A stretch of DNA of 64,000 nt from an uncultured delta proteobacterium (GTDB lineage Bacteria; Desulfobacterota; Desulfobulbia; Desulfobulbales; Desulfocapsaceae), in contig CAIQWD010000107.1 in the NCBI GenBank assembly GCA_903875445.1, positions 45,322 to 109,321 of the forward strand, read 5' to 3'. Below the pieces are notes generated by a model. It did no database searches, was not told where the DNA came from, and worked only from the letters and a program-made list of their open reading frames with translations. Positions 8,959-17,335 of this stretch are shown in pieces; position 1 is the stretch's first letter, and each line of letters opens with the position of its first letter. The position numbers and the translations under genes are program-made.

Positions 8959-9578
8959 GCACCCTGTACCTCATCCGCCACGGGGAGATAACCGCCCGCT
9001 CAGAACAGCACCGTTTTATCGGCCAACTGGATCTCCCCTTAAGCGAACACGGCCGACAACAGATGCGCGGCTTCGCCTGCCACCCCACCCTGCAAACCGT
9101 TGAAAAAGTACTTACCAGCCCGCTTATCCGATGCCGGGAAAGCGCCGCCATTCTCACGGCCCACCTGGGATGCAGCGCCGCCGAAGTAGTCCCTGATCTC
9201 GCCGAGATTAATCTGGGGGAGTGGGAAGGCTTGACCGTCGCCGAGGTCAAGGATCGTTTTCCTGGAGAATATGCCGCGAGGGGCAACGACCTCGCCGGTT
9301 TCCGGCCCGTAGGCGGCGAAAGCTTTGCCGACGTCCTTCGCCGCTCCTGGCCGGTATTCGAACGTGCAGCCGGCTGTGGGGTCGATCGTGTTGCCCTGGT
9401 GTCTCATGCCGGGGTGAATCGGGTGCTTCTTTGCAGGATCCTCGGTATGCCGCTCAACAACCTGTTTCGTCTGCAACAAGACTATGCCTGCTGCAATATT
9501 ATCCACTGCGACGGGGCAAGATACCGGCTGGAATGTCTCAACCTTCGTCCCGAATGTTGTTCTTCCCATACCGGTTAA
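8955..9578 (+). CDS. Histidine phosphatase family protein (phosphoglycerate mutase-like)
   Basis: The product is 207 aa. The N-terminal LYLIRHGEI carries the RHG motif with the phosphohistidine. SPLIRCRESAAIL and LAEINLGEWEGLT are typical of the cobalamin phosphatase (CobC)/phosphoglycerate mutase branch, and VALVSHAGVNRVLL holds the second catalytic histidine. It overlaps the previous gene by ATGA and is the last gene of the operon. The substrate is not determined; removal of a phosphate from a cofactor intermediate would fit the neighbourhood. Confidence 0.88.
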   Translation: MSTLYLIRHGEITARSEQHRFIGQLDLPLSEHGRQQMRGFACHPTLQTVEKVLTSPLIRCRESAAILTAHLGCSAAEVVPDLAEINLGEWEGLTVAEVKDRFPGEYAARGNDLAGFRPVGGESFADVLRRSWPVFERAAGCGVDRVALVSHAGVNRVLLCRILGMPLNNLFRLQQDYACCNIIHCDGARYRLECLNLRPECCSSHTG

Positions 9579-9629
9579 AAGCAGATACATTAACGGAATT
9601 TGCAAAACCTTAAAAAAAGGGGGTAGCAC

Positions 9630-10031
9630 ATGCGTGGCGCAGGGGGTACGGATGGCGGCGTTGGCCGTTTTTTCCTCGGATTTATCATGATGATCGGCGG
9701 CGGATATCTCTTTCTTAGCAACATTCACGTCACAACAGGTTTTGGTTTCGGTTATGCTATCTGGAATGTCTGGGGCATCGGTATTACCAGTGGGATGGTG
9801 CTCATTCCCTTTATCTTCGGGGTAGGCATCATTTTCTACAACGGCAGCAACCCCCTCGGCTGGATCCTCGCCATCGCCTCCTTGGCCATGCTCGGTTTTG
9901 GGGTCATCAGCCAGATGCACTTTCAGTTTAATAACATGTCAGCCTTTGACCTGATAACGATTCTCGTCCTTTTGGTCGGCGGCATCGGCCTTTTTCTCAG
10001 TTCTTTACGCTCAAGCGGCAGAAGTTTTTAA
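9630..10031 (+). CDS. Small four-helix integral membrane protein, unknown function
   Basis: The product is 133 aa. Four hydrophobic segments are visible at about residues 11-28, 45-70, 74-92 and 104-123, separated by short polar loops, and the tail is Ser/Arg-rich. AAAAAAGGGGG lies upstream as a ribosome binding site. I do not recognise the family. It sits alone between the molybdenum hydroxylase accessory operon and the hydantoinase-like gene, 22 nt before the latter, and may be co-transcribed with it. Confidence 0.65.
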   Translation: MRGAGGTDGGVGRFFLGFIMMIGGGYLFLSNIHVTTGFGFGYAIWNVWGIGITSGMVLIPFIFGVGIIFYNGSNPLGWILAIASLAMLGFGVISQMHFQFNNMSAFDLITILVLLVGGIGLFLSSLRSSGRSF

Positions 10032-10053
10032 TTCAGCAAGGAAAGGTGCGGGC

Positions 10054-11694
10054 ATGATTATCGGGATAGATGTCGGCGGAACCCATGCCGATGGGGTGTT
10101 ACTCGATGGCGACACCTTGGTGGCAAAACATAAGGTCAGCGTCGCCCAGCAGCATCTCAGCGATGTCATCATTACCCTGCTGCAGCATCTGGTGCCCGGT
10201 GACCGCAGCACACTGCAGAGGATTCACCTGAGCAGCACCCTCTGCACCAACGCCATTGTCACCGGCGCCCTCGATCCTGTCGGTATGTTGCTCCAGGCCG
10301 GACCGGGAATGAATCCCGATTTTTTCGCCAAGAGCTGCCCGACCTGGTTCCTCGACGGGGCCATCGACCACCGCGGCCAGATTCTCCGCGACCCCGATCC
10401 GGGGAAGATAGATGCCGCTGCCCTAGCCATGCGCCGCGAGGGCATTAACTCCATCGGAATAGTCACCAAATTTTCCCATCGCAACAACCGCCACGAGCAG
10501 CAGGTAGCCGCGCAGCTAGTCGGGCGCTTTGCCCATGTCAGCCTCGGCCACCGGATCTCCGGCCTGCCCAACTTTCCGCGCCGGGTGTATTCGACCTGGT
10601 TGAATGCGGCATTGGCATCGCAGTTCTCACTTTTTAAAAACGCCTTGGAAGAAGGTCTTGCGCATCTTGGCATCACCTGCCCCTGCCATGTGCTGAAGGC
10701 CGACGGCGGCACCATCCCTTTCTCCCGGGCCTGCGAATTTCCCTGTGAAAGCGTGCACTCGGGGCCGTCGGCAAGCGTTATGGGATGCCTGGCCCTGGCG
10801 GCCCAAACCGATGATGCGATTCTCCTCGATATCGGCGGCACCACCACCGATATTGCCCTGCTGGTCGACGGCGCCCCCCTTCTTGAACCCTACGGCGTCA
10901 ACGTTGCCGGCCGTCCCACCCTGATCCGAGCCCTGAAGACAACAAGCATCGGTCTCGGCGGTGACAGCAGGGTCGCCTGGCACAACGGCACTTTTCGTAT
11001 CGGCCCGGAACGGCAGGGGACATCGATGGCCGAGGGCGGGACGGCACCGACCCCCACCGATGCCATGGTGGTCCTCGGTAAACTGGCCGTCGGTTCGCAG
11101 CAACAGGCGGCAATGGCAATGCTGGCACTCTGCCCCAAGGAATCGCCGGAGTACACGGCAACCCTCTTGCTCGAATCCTTTGTCGAGCATATCCGCCTGG
11201 CGGTCGAGGCGATGATCGAAGAGGTTTTCGCAAGACCTGTGTATACCGTCGCCGCCCTCCTCCATCGCCGCCGCATCCAGCCGAAACGGATTGTCGCCAT
11301 CGGCGGCCCGGCCGCGGCCCTGCAATCGTTCCTCGGTCAGGCCCTGTTTCTGCCCTGCACCGTGCCCGCCAATTACGAGGTCGCCAACGCCATCGGTGCC
11401 GCCCGCGCCAGGCTGACCGTGCAGGCAAGCCTCTATGCCGATACCGGCGACGGGCGCCTCAGCATCCCCGAACTCTCCTGTCTGGAAACCATCTCTTCCC
11501 GCTACTCCATGCCCGACGCCGAAAAACGCCTCAAGGGCGCGGTTTCCATGATGGTTGCCGAAATGGGCATGAAGTCCTGCCCGGAGATTGATTTTCTCGA
11601 GCGCCTGGAAATGAATGTGGTTCGCGGCTTTGCAACCTCGGGAAAAATCCTGACCCTCAAGGCCCAGATCAGGCCCGGCCTTACCACCATCTGA
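10054..11694 (+). CDS. Hydantoinase/oxoprolinase (HyuA-like) family protein
   Basis: The product is 546 aa. It has the actin-like ATPase-fold motifs of the family: IIGIDVGGTHADGVLLDGD at the N-terminus, LSSTLCTNAIVTG near 60, DIGGTTTDIALLVDG near 260 and IGGPAAALQSFLGQ near 415. Family members are ATP-dependent amidases for hydantoins or 5-oxoproline, or acetone/acetophenone carboxylase subunits. No hyuB partner is adjacent. Instead a histone-deacetylase-fold gene follows after 10 nt, so the usual partner is absent and the substrate is open. The length is short compared with a full HyuA (~700 aa), as in many stand-alone homologues. Confidence 0.8.
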   Translation: MIIGIDVGGTHADGVLLDGDTLVAKHKVSVAQQHLSDVIITLLQHLVPGDRSTLQRIHLSSTLCTNAIVTGALDPVGMLLQAGPGMNPDFFAKSCPTWFLDGAIDHRGQILRDPDPGKIDAAALAMRREGINSIGIVTKFSHRNNRHEQQVAAQLVGRFAHVSLGHRISGLPNFPRRVYSTWLNAALASQFSLFKNALEEGLAHLGITCPCHVLKADGGTIPFSRACEFPCESVHSGPSASVMGCLALAAQTDDAILLDIGGTTTDIALLVDGAPLLEPYGVNVAGRPTLIRALKTTSIGLGGDSRVAWHNGTFRIGPERQGTSMAEGGTAPTPTDAMVVLGKLAVGSQQQAAMAMLALCPKESPEYTATLLLESFVEHIRLAVEAMIEEVFARPVYTVAALLHRRRIQPKRIVAIGGPAAALQSFLGQALFLPCTVPANYEVANAIGAARARLTVQASLYADTGDGRLSIPELSCLETISSRYSMPDAEKRLKGAVSMMVAEMGMKSCPEIDFLERLEMNVVRGFATSGKILTLKAQIRPGLTTI

Positions 11695-11704
11695 GGAACT
11701 GCCC

Positions 11705-13021
11705 ATGTCTTCCTTTATGCCCCATGCCCTGCACAAAACCGCTTTAATCCTCTTTCCGGCCTTCGACTGGTGCATCAGCCCCAATCATCCGGAGCGCGAG
11801 GAACGCCTCCTCTACACCAGGGACCAACTTATCGAAGAAGGCCTTGAAGATGTCGAGAATATTCTCTTTTTCAATCCCGAATTGGCGACCTTCCATGATA
11901 TCAACCGCGTCCACCTTTCGGTACCCTCGGCGGAAAAACTGCTCACCGAATCGCACCTGATCTCCGCCGGCGGCACCCTGCGCGCCGCTCGGGCGGTCAT
12001 GGAAAAGGAGGCGGAAAAGGCCTTCGCCATCGTCCGACCTCCCGGCCATCACGCCATGCAGACGGTCTTCGGCGACCGCGGCTTTTGCGTCATCAATATC
12101 GAGGCGATCATGGTGGAATATATCCGCCGCCATTACGGGGTGCGAAAAATCGCCATTGTCGATACCGATTGCCATCACGGCGACGGCACCCAGGACATTT
12201 TTTACAACGATCCCGACACCCTTTTCATCTCCCTGCACCAGGACGGCCGCACCCTCTATCCCGGCAGCGGCTTTCTCCACGAGTCGGGCGGTCCGGCAGC
12301 GGAGGGTTACACCATCAACCTGCCGCTACCGCCGAACACCTGCGACGAAGGCTTCGACATGGTCATGGAACGGGTGGTCATGCCCATCCTCGATGAATTC
12401 GAGCCGGAACTCATCATCAATTCCGCAGGCCAAGACAACCACTATACCGATCCGATCACCAATATGAATTTCACCGCCCAGGGTTATGCCCGGCTCAACC
12501 GCCTGCTCAACCCGGATATCTGCGTACTGGAGGGCGGCTACTCCATCGAAGGCGCCCTGCCCTATACCAACCTCGGCATTATTCTCGCCATGGCCGGCAT
12601 GGATTTCTCCCAGGTCCGGGAACCCGACTACGATCCGAGCAGATTCACTCAACCACCGGAAATGACCAAATATATCGAGGCGCTGTGCAGCAAGGCACTT
12701 GGGGTGTTTGCCGGCCGGGGATCAAGAAGGGCCGAGGCGCAACAGCGACGGATCGTTACCAACCAAAAAAATATCTTTTATGACACCACCGGTTTTCACG
12801 TCCAAGAGAGAACCAGCTACCACCTTTGCCCCAAATGTCCGGGCTATTCGGAGATAAAGGCTACCGGTCACAACCGGCATATCCATGCCTACACCGTGCC
12901 TTTCAATGCCTGTCGCGGGTGTCAGGGCGAGGCCAAGGATATGTTCCAGAAGGGTAAACCGGAATCGGGGACAATTATCGCCCTCCAGGACCGGATTGAG
13001 GATATCTACGAGACCAAGTAG
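11705..13021 (+). CDS. Histone deacetylase/acetoin-utilisation-type deacetylase with C-terminal Cys/His domain
   Basis: The product is 438 aa. Residues ~10-320 match the arginase/deacetylase superfamily: RPPGHHAM, DTDCHHGDGTQDIF (Zn-binding Asp and His region), SLHQDGRTLYPG, NSAGQDNHYTDP (second Zn aspartate) and LEGGYSIEGALPY. The last ~70 residues add CPKC, HNRHIH and CRGC, which look like a treble-clef or zinc-ribbon domain. Bacterial members deacetylate acetylpolyamines or small amides, and some act on acetyl-lysine. It lies 10 nt after the HyuA-like gene, and the pairing of two amide-hydrolase families suggests a shared amide or acyl substrate (inference). Confidence 0.85.
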   Translation: MSSFMPHALHKTALILFPAFDWCISPNHPEREERLLYTRDQLIEEGLEDVENILFFNPELATFHDINRVHLSVPSAEKLLTESHLISAGGTLRAARAVMEKEAEKAFAIVRPPGHHAMQTVFGDRGFCVINIEAIMVEYIRRHYGVRKIAIVDTDCHHGDGTQDIFYNDPDTLFISLHQDGRTLYPGSGFLHESGGPAAEGYTINLPLPPNTCDEGFDMVMERVVMPILDEFEPELIINSAGQDNHYTDPITNMNFTAQGYARLNRLLNPDICVLEGGYSIEGALPYTNLGIILAMAGMDFSQVREPDYDPSRFTQPPEMTKYIEALCSKALGVFAGRGSRRAEAQQRRIVTNQKNIFYDTTGFHVQERTSYHLCPKCPGYSEIKATGHNRHIHAYTVPFNACRGCQGEAKDMFQKGKPESGTIIALQDRIEDIYETK

Positions 13022-13059
13022 GCCGTTAAGCAAAAATAACTCGAACCATCTCGCTAAAA

Positions 13060-13126
13060 GCGGCATAAGGAGCCGTAACGAAATGGAGTAAATGTTCAAG
13101 TTATTTCGTAACGGCTCCTAAGCCGC
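13060..13126. repeat. Interspersed stem-loop repeat, copy A
   Basis: The arms 13068-13084 and 13103-13119 are inverted repeats (17 nt, one mismatch), extended imperfectly outward by GCGGCATAAGG against CCTAAGCCGC. The right arm, read on the minus strand, contains GCCGTTACGAAATAAC, which recurs at 22448. The left end on the minus strand contains CTTATGCCG, also shared. It sits between the deacetylase and TetR genes and has no T run, so it is more likely a mobile or structural repeat than a plain terminator. Confidence 0.55.
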
Positions 13127-13155
13127 TCCTCCGCTCAAGCCACACGCATTTTTCC

Positions 13156-13201
13156 TTGACTGATTATTTTTGATATTGTACTAACTGATCGATCAGTCAG
13201 T
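13156..13201 (+). promoter_or_regulatory. Promoter region and palindromic operator of the TetR gene
   Basis: ACTGATCGATCAGT is a perfect 14-bp palindrome inside a longer near-perfect one (13180-13201), a typical TetR-family operator shape. TTGACT at 13156-13161 could be the -35 box; a -10 at 13179-13184 is weak. The operator would overlap the -10 and start region of the TetR gene at 13234, which fits autorepression. The SulP gene just downstream would be co-controlled. Confidence 0.5.
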
Positions 13202-13233
13202 ATTACGTGGGTTCTTCTCCAAGGGAAATGGGC

Positions 13234-13827
13234 ATGCCGAAGAAATCGAAAAAAGCCGACATTATCGATACGGCCACCGTATTGTTTGCCGGCAAAGGCT
13301 TTGCCAACACCTCCATGGCCGAGGTGGCCAGCCTCACCGGCATTGCCGGGGCAACGATCTTCTATCATTTCAAGACCAAGGAGGAACTTTTCGTCTCGGT
13401 GCTTGAAAACGTCAAAACCGGGCTGGTCCAGGCATTTTCTCTCTATTTCCAGGAAGAACACTTTCCCACCGGACTCGAAAGACTGCTCGGGGCGGTCGCC
13501 TACCATCTCCATCTCTCGGAGACCAAAAAAGAGTGGTTCCTCCTTTTGCGCCGTCATTATACCCACGAACTTGCGGCGGTACACCCGGCCTGCCGCCGGC
13601 ACCTCGAAGTCGTCTATACCTGCCTGGTCGAGATCTTTGAAAAGGCCCTGACCATCGGCCAGGAGGATGGCTCGATCGGACCGCTGTCAGCCAAGAAGAC
13701 CGCCCTGATCATCCTCGCCATGGTCGATGGAATTTTGCAGTTGGAAAGCAATAATTTATATAATGCAGGCACGCTCTACAGCGAACTGTTGGCGTCCTGC
13801 CGGAGAATGGTGGAAAACAAACAATAA
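13234..13827 (+). CDS. TetR/AcrR family transcriptional regulator
   Basis: The product is 197 aa from ATG 13234 (MPKKSKK). A GTG at 13207 in the same frame lies within 6 nt of the operator palindrome and was judged less likely; ATG 13228 is also possible. The N-terminal HTH is clear: ADIIDTATVLFAGKGFANTSMAEVASLTGIAGATIFYHFKTKEELF. The C-terminal ligand-binding part is not assignable. It starts just after a strong palindrome and lies 13 nt upstream of the SulP transporter, so it probably represses itself and the transporter in response to a small ligand. Confidence 0.88.
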   Translation: MPKKSKKADIIDTATVLFAGKGFANTSMAEVASLTGIAGATIFYHFKTKEELFVSVLENVKTGLVQAFSLYFQEEHFPTGLERLLGAVAYHLHLSETKKEWFLLLRRHYTHELAAVHPACRRHLEVVYTCLVEIFEKALTIGQEDGSIGPLSAKKTALIILAMVDGILQLESNNLYNAGTLYSELLASCRRMVENKQ

Positions 13828-13840
13828 ATAGGTGGAGTGC

Positions 13841-16003
13841 ATGCTGACAAAAATCTTTCCGTTTCTCAGTTGGATGAAGGGCTACAACACAAACAGCTTC
13901 CGGCAGGACTTCATTGCCGGACTGACGGTCGCCCTGGTTCTTATCCCGCAGTCGATGGCCTATGCCCAATTGGCCGGGATGCCCCCGTATTACGGGCTGT
14001 ATGCGGCCTTTCTGCCGCCGATGATCGCCGCCCTGTTCGGTTCCAGCCGCCAGTTGGCAACCGGGCCGGTGGCGGTGGTTTCCCTTATGACCGCCGCCTC
14101 CCTTGCCCCCCTGGCGACCGCCGGCAGTGAAGGGTACATCGCCTACGCCCTGCTGCTGTCGCTGATCGTCGGCACCTTCCAGTTCCTCCTCGGCGCCCTG
14201 CGTCTCGGCCTGGTCGTCAACTTCCTGTCGCATCCGGTGGTCAACGGCTTCACCAATGCCGGTGCCATCATCATCTTCACCTCGCAGCTGGAAAAGATGT
14301 TCGGCGTCTATGTCGACGGCAAAGAGCACCACTATGAAACCATCATCGAAGTCTGCAAGAGTGCGGTGCACTACACCCATTGGCCCTCCTTTATCATCGG
14401 CATCGGCGCCTTCATTCTCATGTTCGCCCTGAAGAAGCTGGCACCGAAAGTACCGAACGTCCTGGTGGCGGTGGCTCTGACCACGGTCATCTCCTGGGCG
14501 ATAGGCTTCCAACATGATACCAAGGCGGATATAACCTCTATCCACTCCGACAAGACCAAAGAACTGATCACCGCCTTTAATACGGCAATGAAGGCCAAAC
14601 CGGAACTGGAGAAAAAGCAGACCGAGGTGAGTAAGAGTCTCGACGAGGCGAAAAAGGCCCACGATACCATGGCAATGCTCAAGGCCGAACACGAAGTCAA
14701 AACCATCCAGTTCGGCCTTGAAGAGTTGAGCAGCAAAGCCGCCCAACTCCGCAAGGAACTGCGCGATGTCTTGCTGCAGGCCGTCACCTATGAAAATGGT
14801 AAACTCGCCTTTTATGAAGCCGGCGGGAAAAATGGTCAAATCACCTTCTATCCTGCAGGGGAGTTTCCGGACGGCGCCAAAAATGACGGACGCACCTGGC
14901 GGCTGAAGGTCGGCAACAGTGTCCTGAAAACCGAGGGCTTGACCATGATGGGCGGTGGTGCGGTAGTTGGAGATATCCCTAAGGGACTGCCGGGTTTTTC
15001 CGTGCCGCCGCTGGACATGCGGGCTATTTCCCATCTCCTGTCAGCCGCAATTATCATTTCTCTCCTTGGTTTTATGGAGGCGATCTCCATTGCCAAGGCC
15101 ATGGCCGCCAAGACCGGCCAGCGACTTGATCCCAATCAAGAATTGATCGGCCAGGGCCTTGCCAACATTATCGGCTCAATGACCAATGCCTACCCAGCCT
15201 CCGGCTCTTTTTCCCGTTCGGCGGTCAACCTCCAGGCCGGAGCGGTCAGCGGTATGTCCAGCCTTTTTACCAGCGTCACCGTCGGTCTGGTCCTGCTGTT
15301 TTTCACCCCACTGCTCTACCATCTGCCGCAATCGGTGTTGGCGGCGGTTATCATGATGGCGGTCATCGGCCTGATCAACGCCTCCGGTTTTATTCATGCC
15401 TGGCATGCGAAAAAATACGACGGTGCCATTTCCATCTTCTCCTTTCTCATGACCCTCGCGTTCGCCCCACACCTCGACAAGGGTATCATGATCGGTGTTT
15501 TTCTCTCACTCGCGGTCTTTCTTTACAAGAGCATGCGCCCGAATGTCTCGACCCTTTCCCGGCATGATGATGATTCCCTCAAAAATTCGGTTGTCCATGG
15601 CCTGAAAGAATGTCAGTACATCGACATGATCCGCTTTGAAGGACCATTGTTTTTCGCCAACGCCAGTTATCTCGAAGACAAGATAACCGACCGGATGTTG
15701 AATAAAAAAAGCCTGAAACACATCGTCATTGTTGCCAACGGCATGAATGATATCGATGCCTCCGGTGAGGAGGTCTTATCCCTCGTCGTCTCGACGGTGC
15801 GAAGCGCCGGCCTGGATATCTCCTTCTGTGGGGTTAACGAATCGGTTATGGAGGTCCTTGAGAGAACCCATCTGATTGAAAAAATCGGCCGAGATCATGT
15901 CTACTCAACCATGGAAAAGGCAATTTGCGCGGTACACGATACAGCCCACAAGAAATCTGAAGAAAACCAGTGCCCGCTTACCAATGTGTGCTATATTTCT
16001 TAA
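13841..16003 (+). CDS. SulP-family inorganic anion transporter with coiled-coil insertion and STAS domain
   Basis: The product is 720 aa. ATG 13841 is preceded by GGTGGAG; an upstream GTG at 13832 lies inside that site. The SulP transmembrane core is clear (QDFIAGLTVALVLIPQSMAYAQLAGMPPYYGLYAAFLP; SGSFSRSAVNLQAGA), and a C-terminal STAS domain spans about residues 560-700. Between two membrane segments, about residues 225-383, sits a hydrophilic insert of roughly 155 residues. It begins with a charged Lys/Glu-rich coiled coil and ends in a small beta-like part. Standard SulP proteins have only a short loop there. The family moves sulfate, bicarbonate or other anions. It follows the TetR gene closely and precedes the kinase/receiver fusion by 45 nt. 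Confidence 0.85.
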   Translation: MLTKIFPFLSWMKGYNTNSFRQDFIAGLTVALVLIPQSMAYAQLAGMPPYYGLYAAFLPPMIAALFGSSRQLATGPVAVVSLMTAASLAPLATAGSEGYIAYALLLSLIVGTFQFLLGALRLGLVVNFLSHPVVNGFTNAGAIIIFTSQLEKMFGVYVDGKEHHYETIIEVCKSAVHYTHWPSFIIGIGAFILMFALKKLAPKVPNVLVAVALTTVISWAIGFQHDTKADITSIHSDKTKELITAFNTAMKAKPELEKKQTEVSKSLDEAKKAHDTMAMLKAEHEVKTIQFGLEELSSKAAQLRKELRDVLLQAVTYENGKLAFYEAGGKNGQITFYPAGEFPDGAKNDGRTWRLKVGNSVLKTEGLTMMGGGAVVGDIPKGLPGFSVPPLDMRAISHLLSAAIIISLLGFMEAISIAKAMAAKTGQRLDPNQELIGQGLANIIGSMTNAYPASGSFSRSAVNLQAGAVSGMSSLFTSVTVGLVLLFFTPLLYHLPQSVLAAVIMMAVIGLINASGFIHAWHAKKYDGAISIFSFLMTLAFAPHLDKGIMIGVFLSLAVFLYKSMRPNVSTLSRHDDDSLKNSVVHGLKECQYIDMIRFEGPLFFANASYLEDKITDRMLNKKSLKHIVIVANGMNDIDASGEEVLSLVVSTVRSAGLDISFCGVNESVMEVLERTHLIEKIGRDHVYSTMEKAICAVHDTAHKKSEENQCPLTNVCYIS

Positions 16004-16048
16004 AATTGATAAACCGGATACAGCGAGTTAGTCCAAAAAGGAGATTCT

Positions 16049-17272
16049 ATGTCTGTCATAACAATAGTCGGAGCAGCCTTCAGTAACAAATCAGCGGTTA
16101 TCAAGGAACTCACCGCCACGTCCAGATACAAGGCAATCGACCTGGGGAAGATCGTTGCCGGCGCGGTGACAAGCTCGGGAATGAACGAACACAAAATCCT
16201 CGGTGCCTTTTCCGCCAAGACCTCGGTCTTTAACCGTTTCACCCATGACAAAGAACGCTCGGTGGCCCACCTGCGCCTGGCCCTGGCCAACCTCATGAGC
16301 GAAGATCAACTGTTGATCACCGGTCCGGTCAGTTTTCTTATTCCCGACAAAATCAGCCACGTACTTCGAGTCTGCCTGGTCGCCGAGTTGAGATTTCGCA
16401 TCCATGAAGCCATGCAACGGGAAGGGATCGCCGAAAAGAATGCCCTGCAGCAGATCCGTCAGCAGGATGAAGATCTTGCCGCCTGGCTGAAGATGCTTAA
16501 AAGAGGTGAAGACCCGTGGGCGACCGGTCTGTACGATATCGTTGTGCCGATGGATAAAACCAACATTGCCGCCGCCGCCGCCCTGGTCCTGGAAAAAGCC
16601 GGCAGCGACGTGGTCGCCAAAACCGCCCACTCCCAGTCCGCCCTCGGGGATTTCCTGCTGGCTGCCCAAGTCGATGTGAAACTCGCCCAGGAAGGACACA
16701 ATGTCTCCGTCGATGCCCGCAAGGGTGCCATAACACTCACCATCAACAAAAACGTTCTGATGCTTTCCCGACTTGAGGAAGATCTAAAATCGATCGTCGA
16801 GAAGGTGCCCGGAGTCGAGTCGATAACCACCCGTATCGGCGAGGGTTTCCATCAACCGGACATTTACCGCCGCTACGATTTCGAAATGCCGTCGAAGGTC
16901 CTGTTGGTCGATGACGAACGCGACTTTGTCCAGACCCTTTCCGAGCGTCTAATCATGCGCGATATGGGCTCCGCCGTGGCCTATGACGGCGAATCGGCCC
17001 TGACCATGATTGCCGATGAAGAGCCGGAAGTCATGATCCTCGACCTGAGAATGCCGGGCATCGACGGCATCGAGGTACTGCGCCAGGTAAAGACCACCAA
17101 CCCGGACATTGAGGTCATTGTTCTCACCGGTCACGGCACGGAAAAGGACAAGGATCTTTGCATGGATCTGGGGGCCTTCGCCTTCCTTCAGAAACCCGTT
17201 GATATTCAGCTGCTCAGCAAGACCCTGATGCAGGCCAACGAGAAGGTTAGGAGCAAAAAAAACCAGGCATAA
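16049..17272 (+). CDS. Cytidylate-kinase-like protein fused to a response regulator receiver
   Basis: The product is 407 aa. Residues ~1-190 resemble the cytidylate kinase-like family: ITIVGAAFSNKSAVIKEL stands where the P-loop would be but lacks a canonical GxxxxGK[ST]. Residues ~195-275 form a small alpha/beta domain with BON-like spacing. Residues ~283-400 are a full receiver, with VLLVDDERDF, the phospho-acceptor in MILDLRMPG, and FLQKPVD with the conserved lysine. AAAAAGGAG precedes the ATG. It lies between the SulP gene and a histidine kinase, its likely partner. Whether the first domain binds nucleotide is uncertain. Confidence 0.8.
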   Translation: MSVITIVGAAFSNKSAVIKELTATSRYKAIDLGKIVAGAVTSSGMNEHKILGAFSAKTSVFNRFTHDKERSVAHLRLALANLMSEDQLLITGPVSFLIPDKISHVLRVCLVAELRFRIHEAMQREGIAEKNALQQIRQQDEDLAAWLKMLKRGEDPWATGLYDIVVPMDKTNIAAAAALVLEKAGSDVVAKTAHSQSALGDFLLAAQVDVKLAQEGHNVSVDARKGAITLTINKNVLMLSRLEEDLKSIVEKVPGVESITTRIGEGFHQPDIYRRYDFEMPSKVLLVDDERDFVQTLSERLIMRDMGSAVAYDGESALTMIADEEPEVMILDLRMPGIDGIEVLRQVKTTNPDIEVIVLTGHGTEKDKDLCMDLGAFAFLQKPVDIQLLSKTLMQANEKVRSKKNQA

Positions 17273-17281
17273 TGCCCCGAA

Positions 17282-17308
17282 CGGGACGCAGGCATTGCCT
17301 GCGTCCCG
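17282..17308 (+). terminator. Strong hairpin between the receiver fusion and the sensor kinase gene
   Basis: CGGGACGCAGGC pairs perfectly with GCCTGCGTCCCG across a 3-nt loop. It starts 9 nt after the upstream stop. There is no T run, so it may be an mRNA 3'-end stabiliser or attenuator rather than a full terminator. Confidence 0.5.
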
Positions 17309-17335
17309 AAGGCAGAGGAGCACTTGAGGCCGTCG

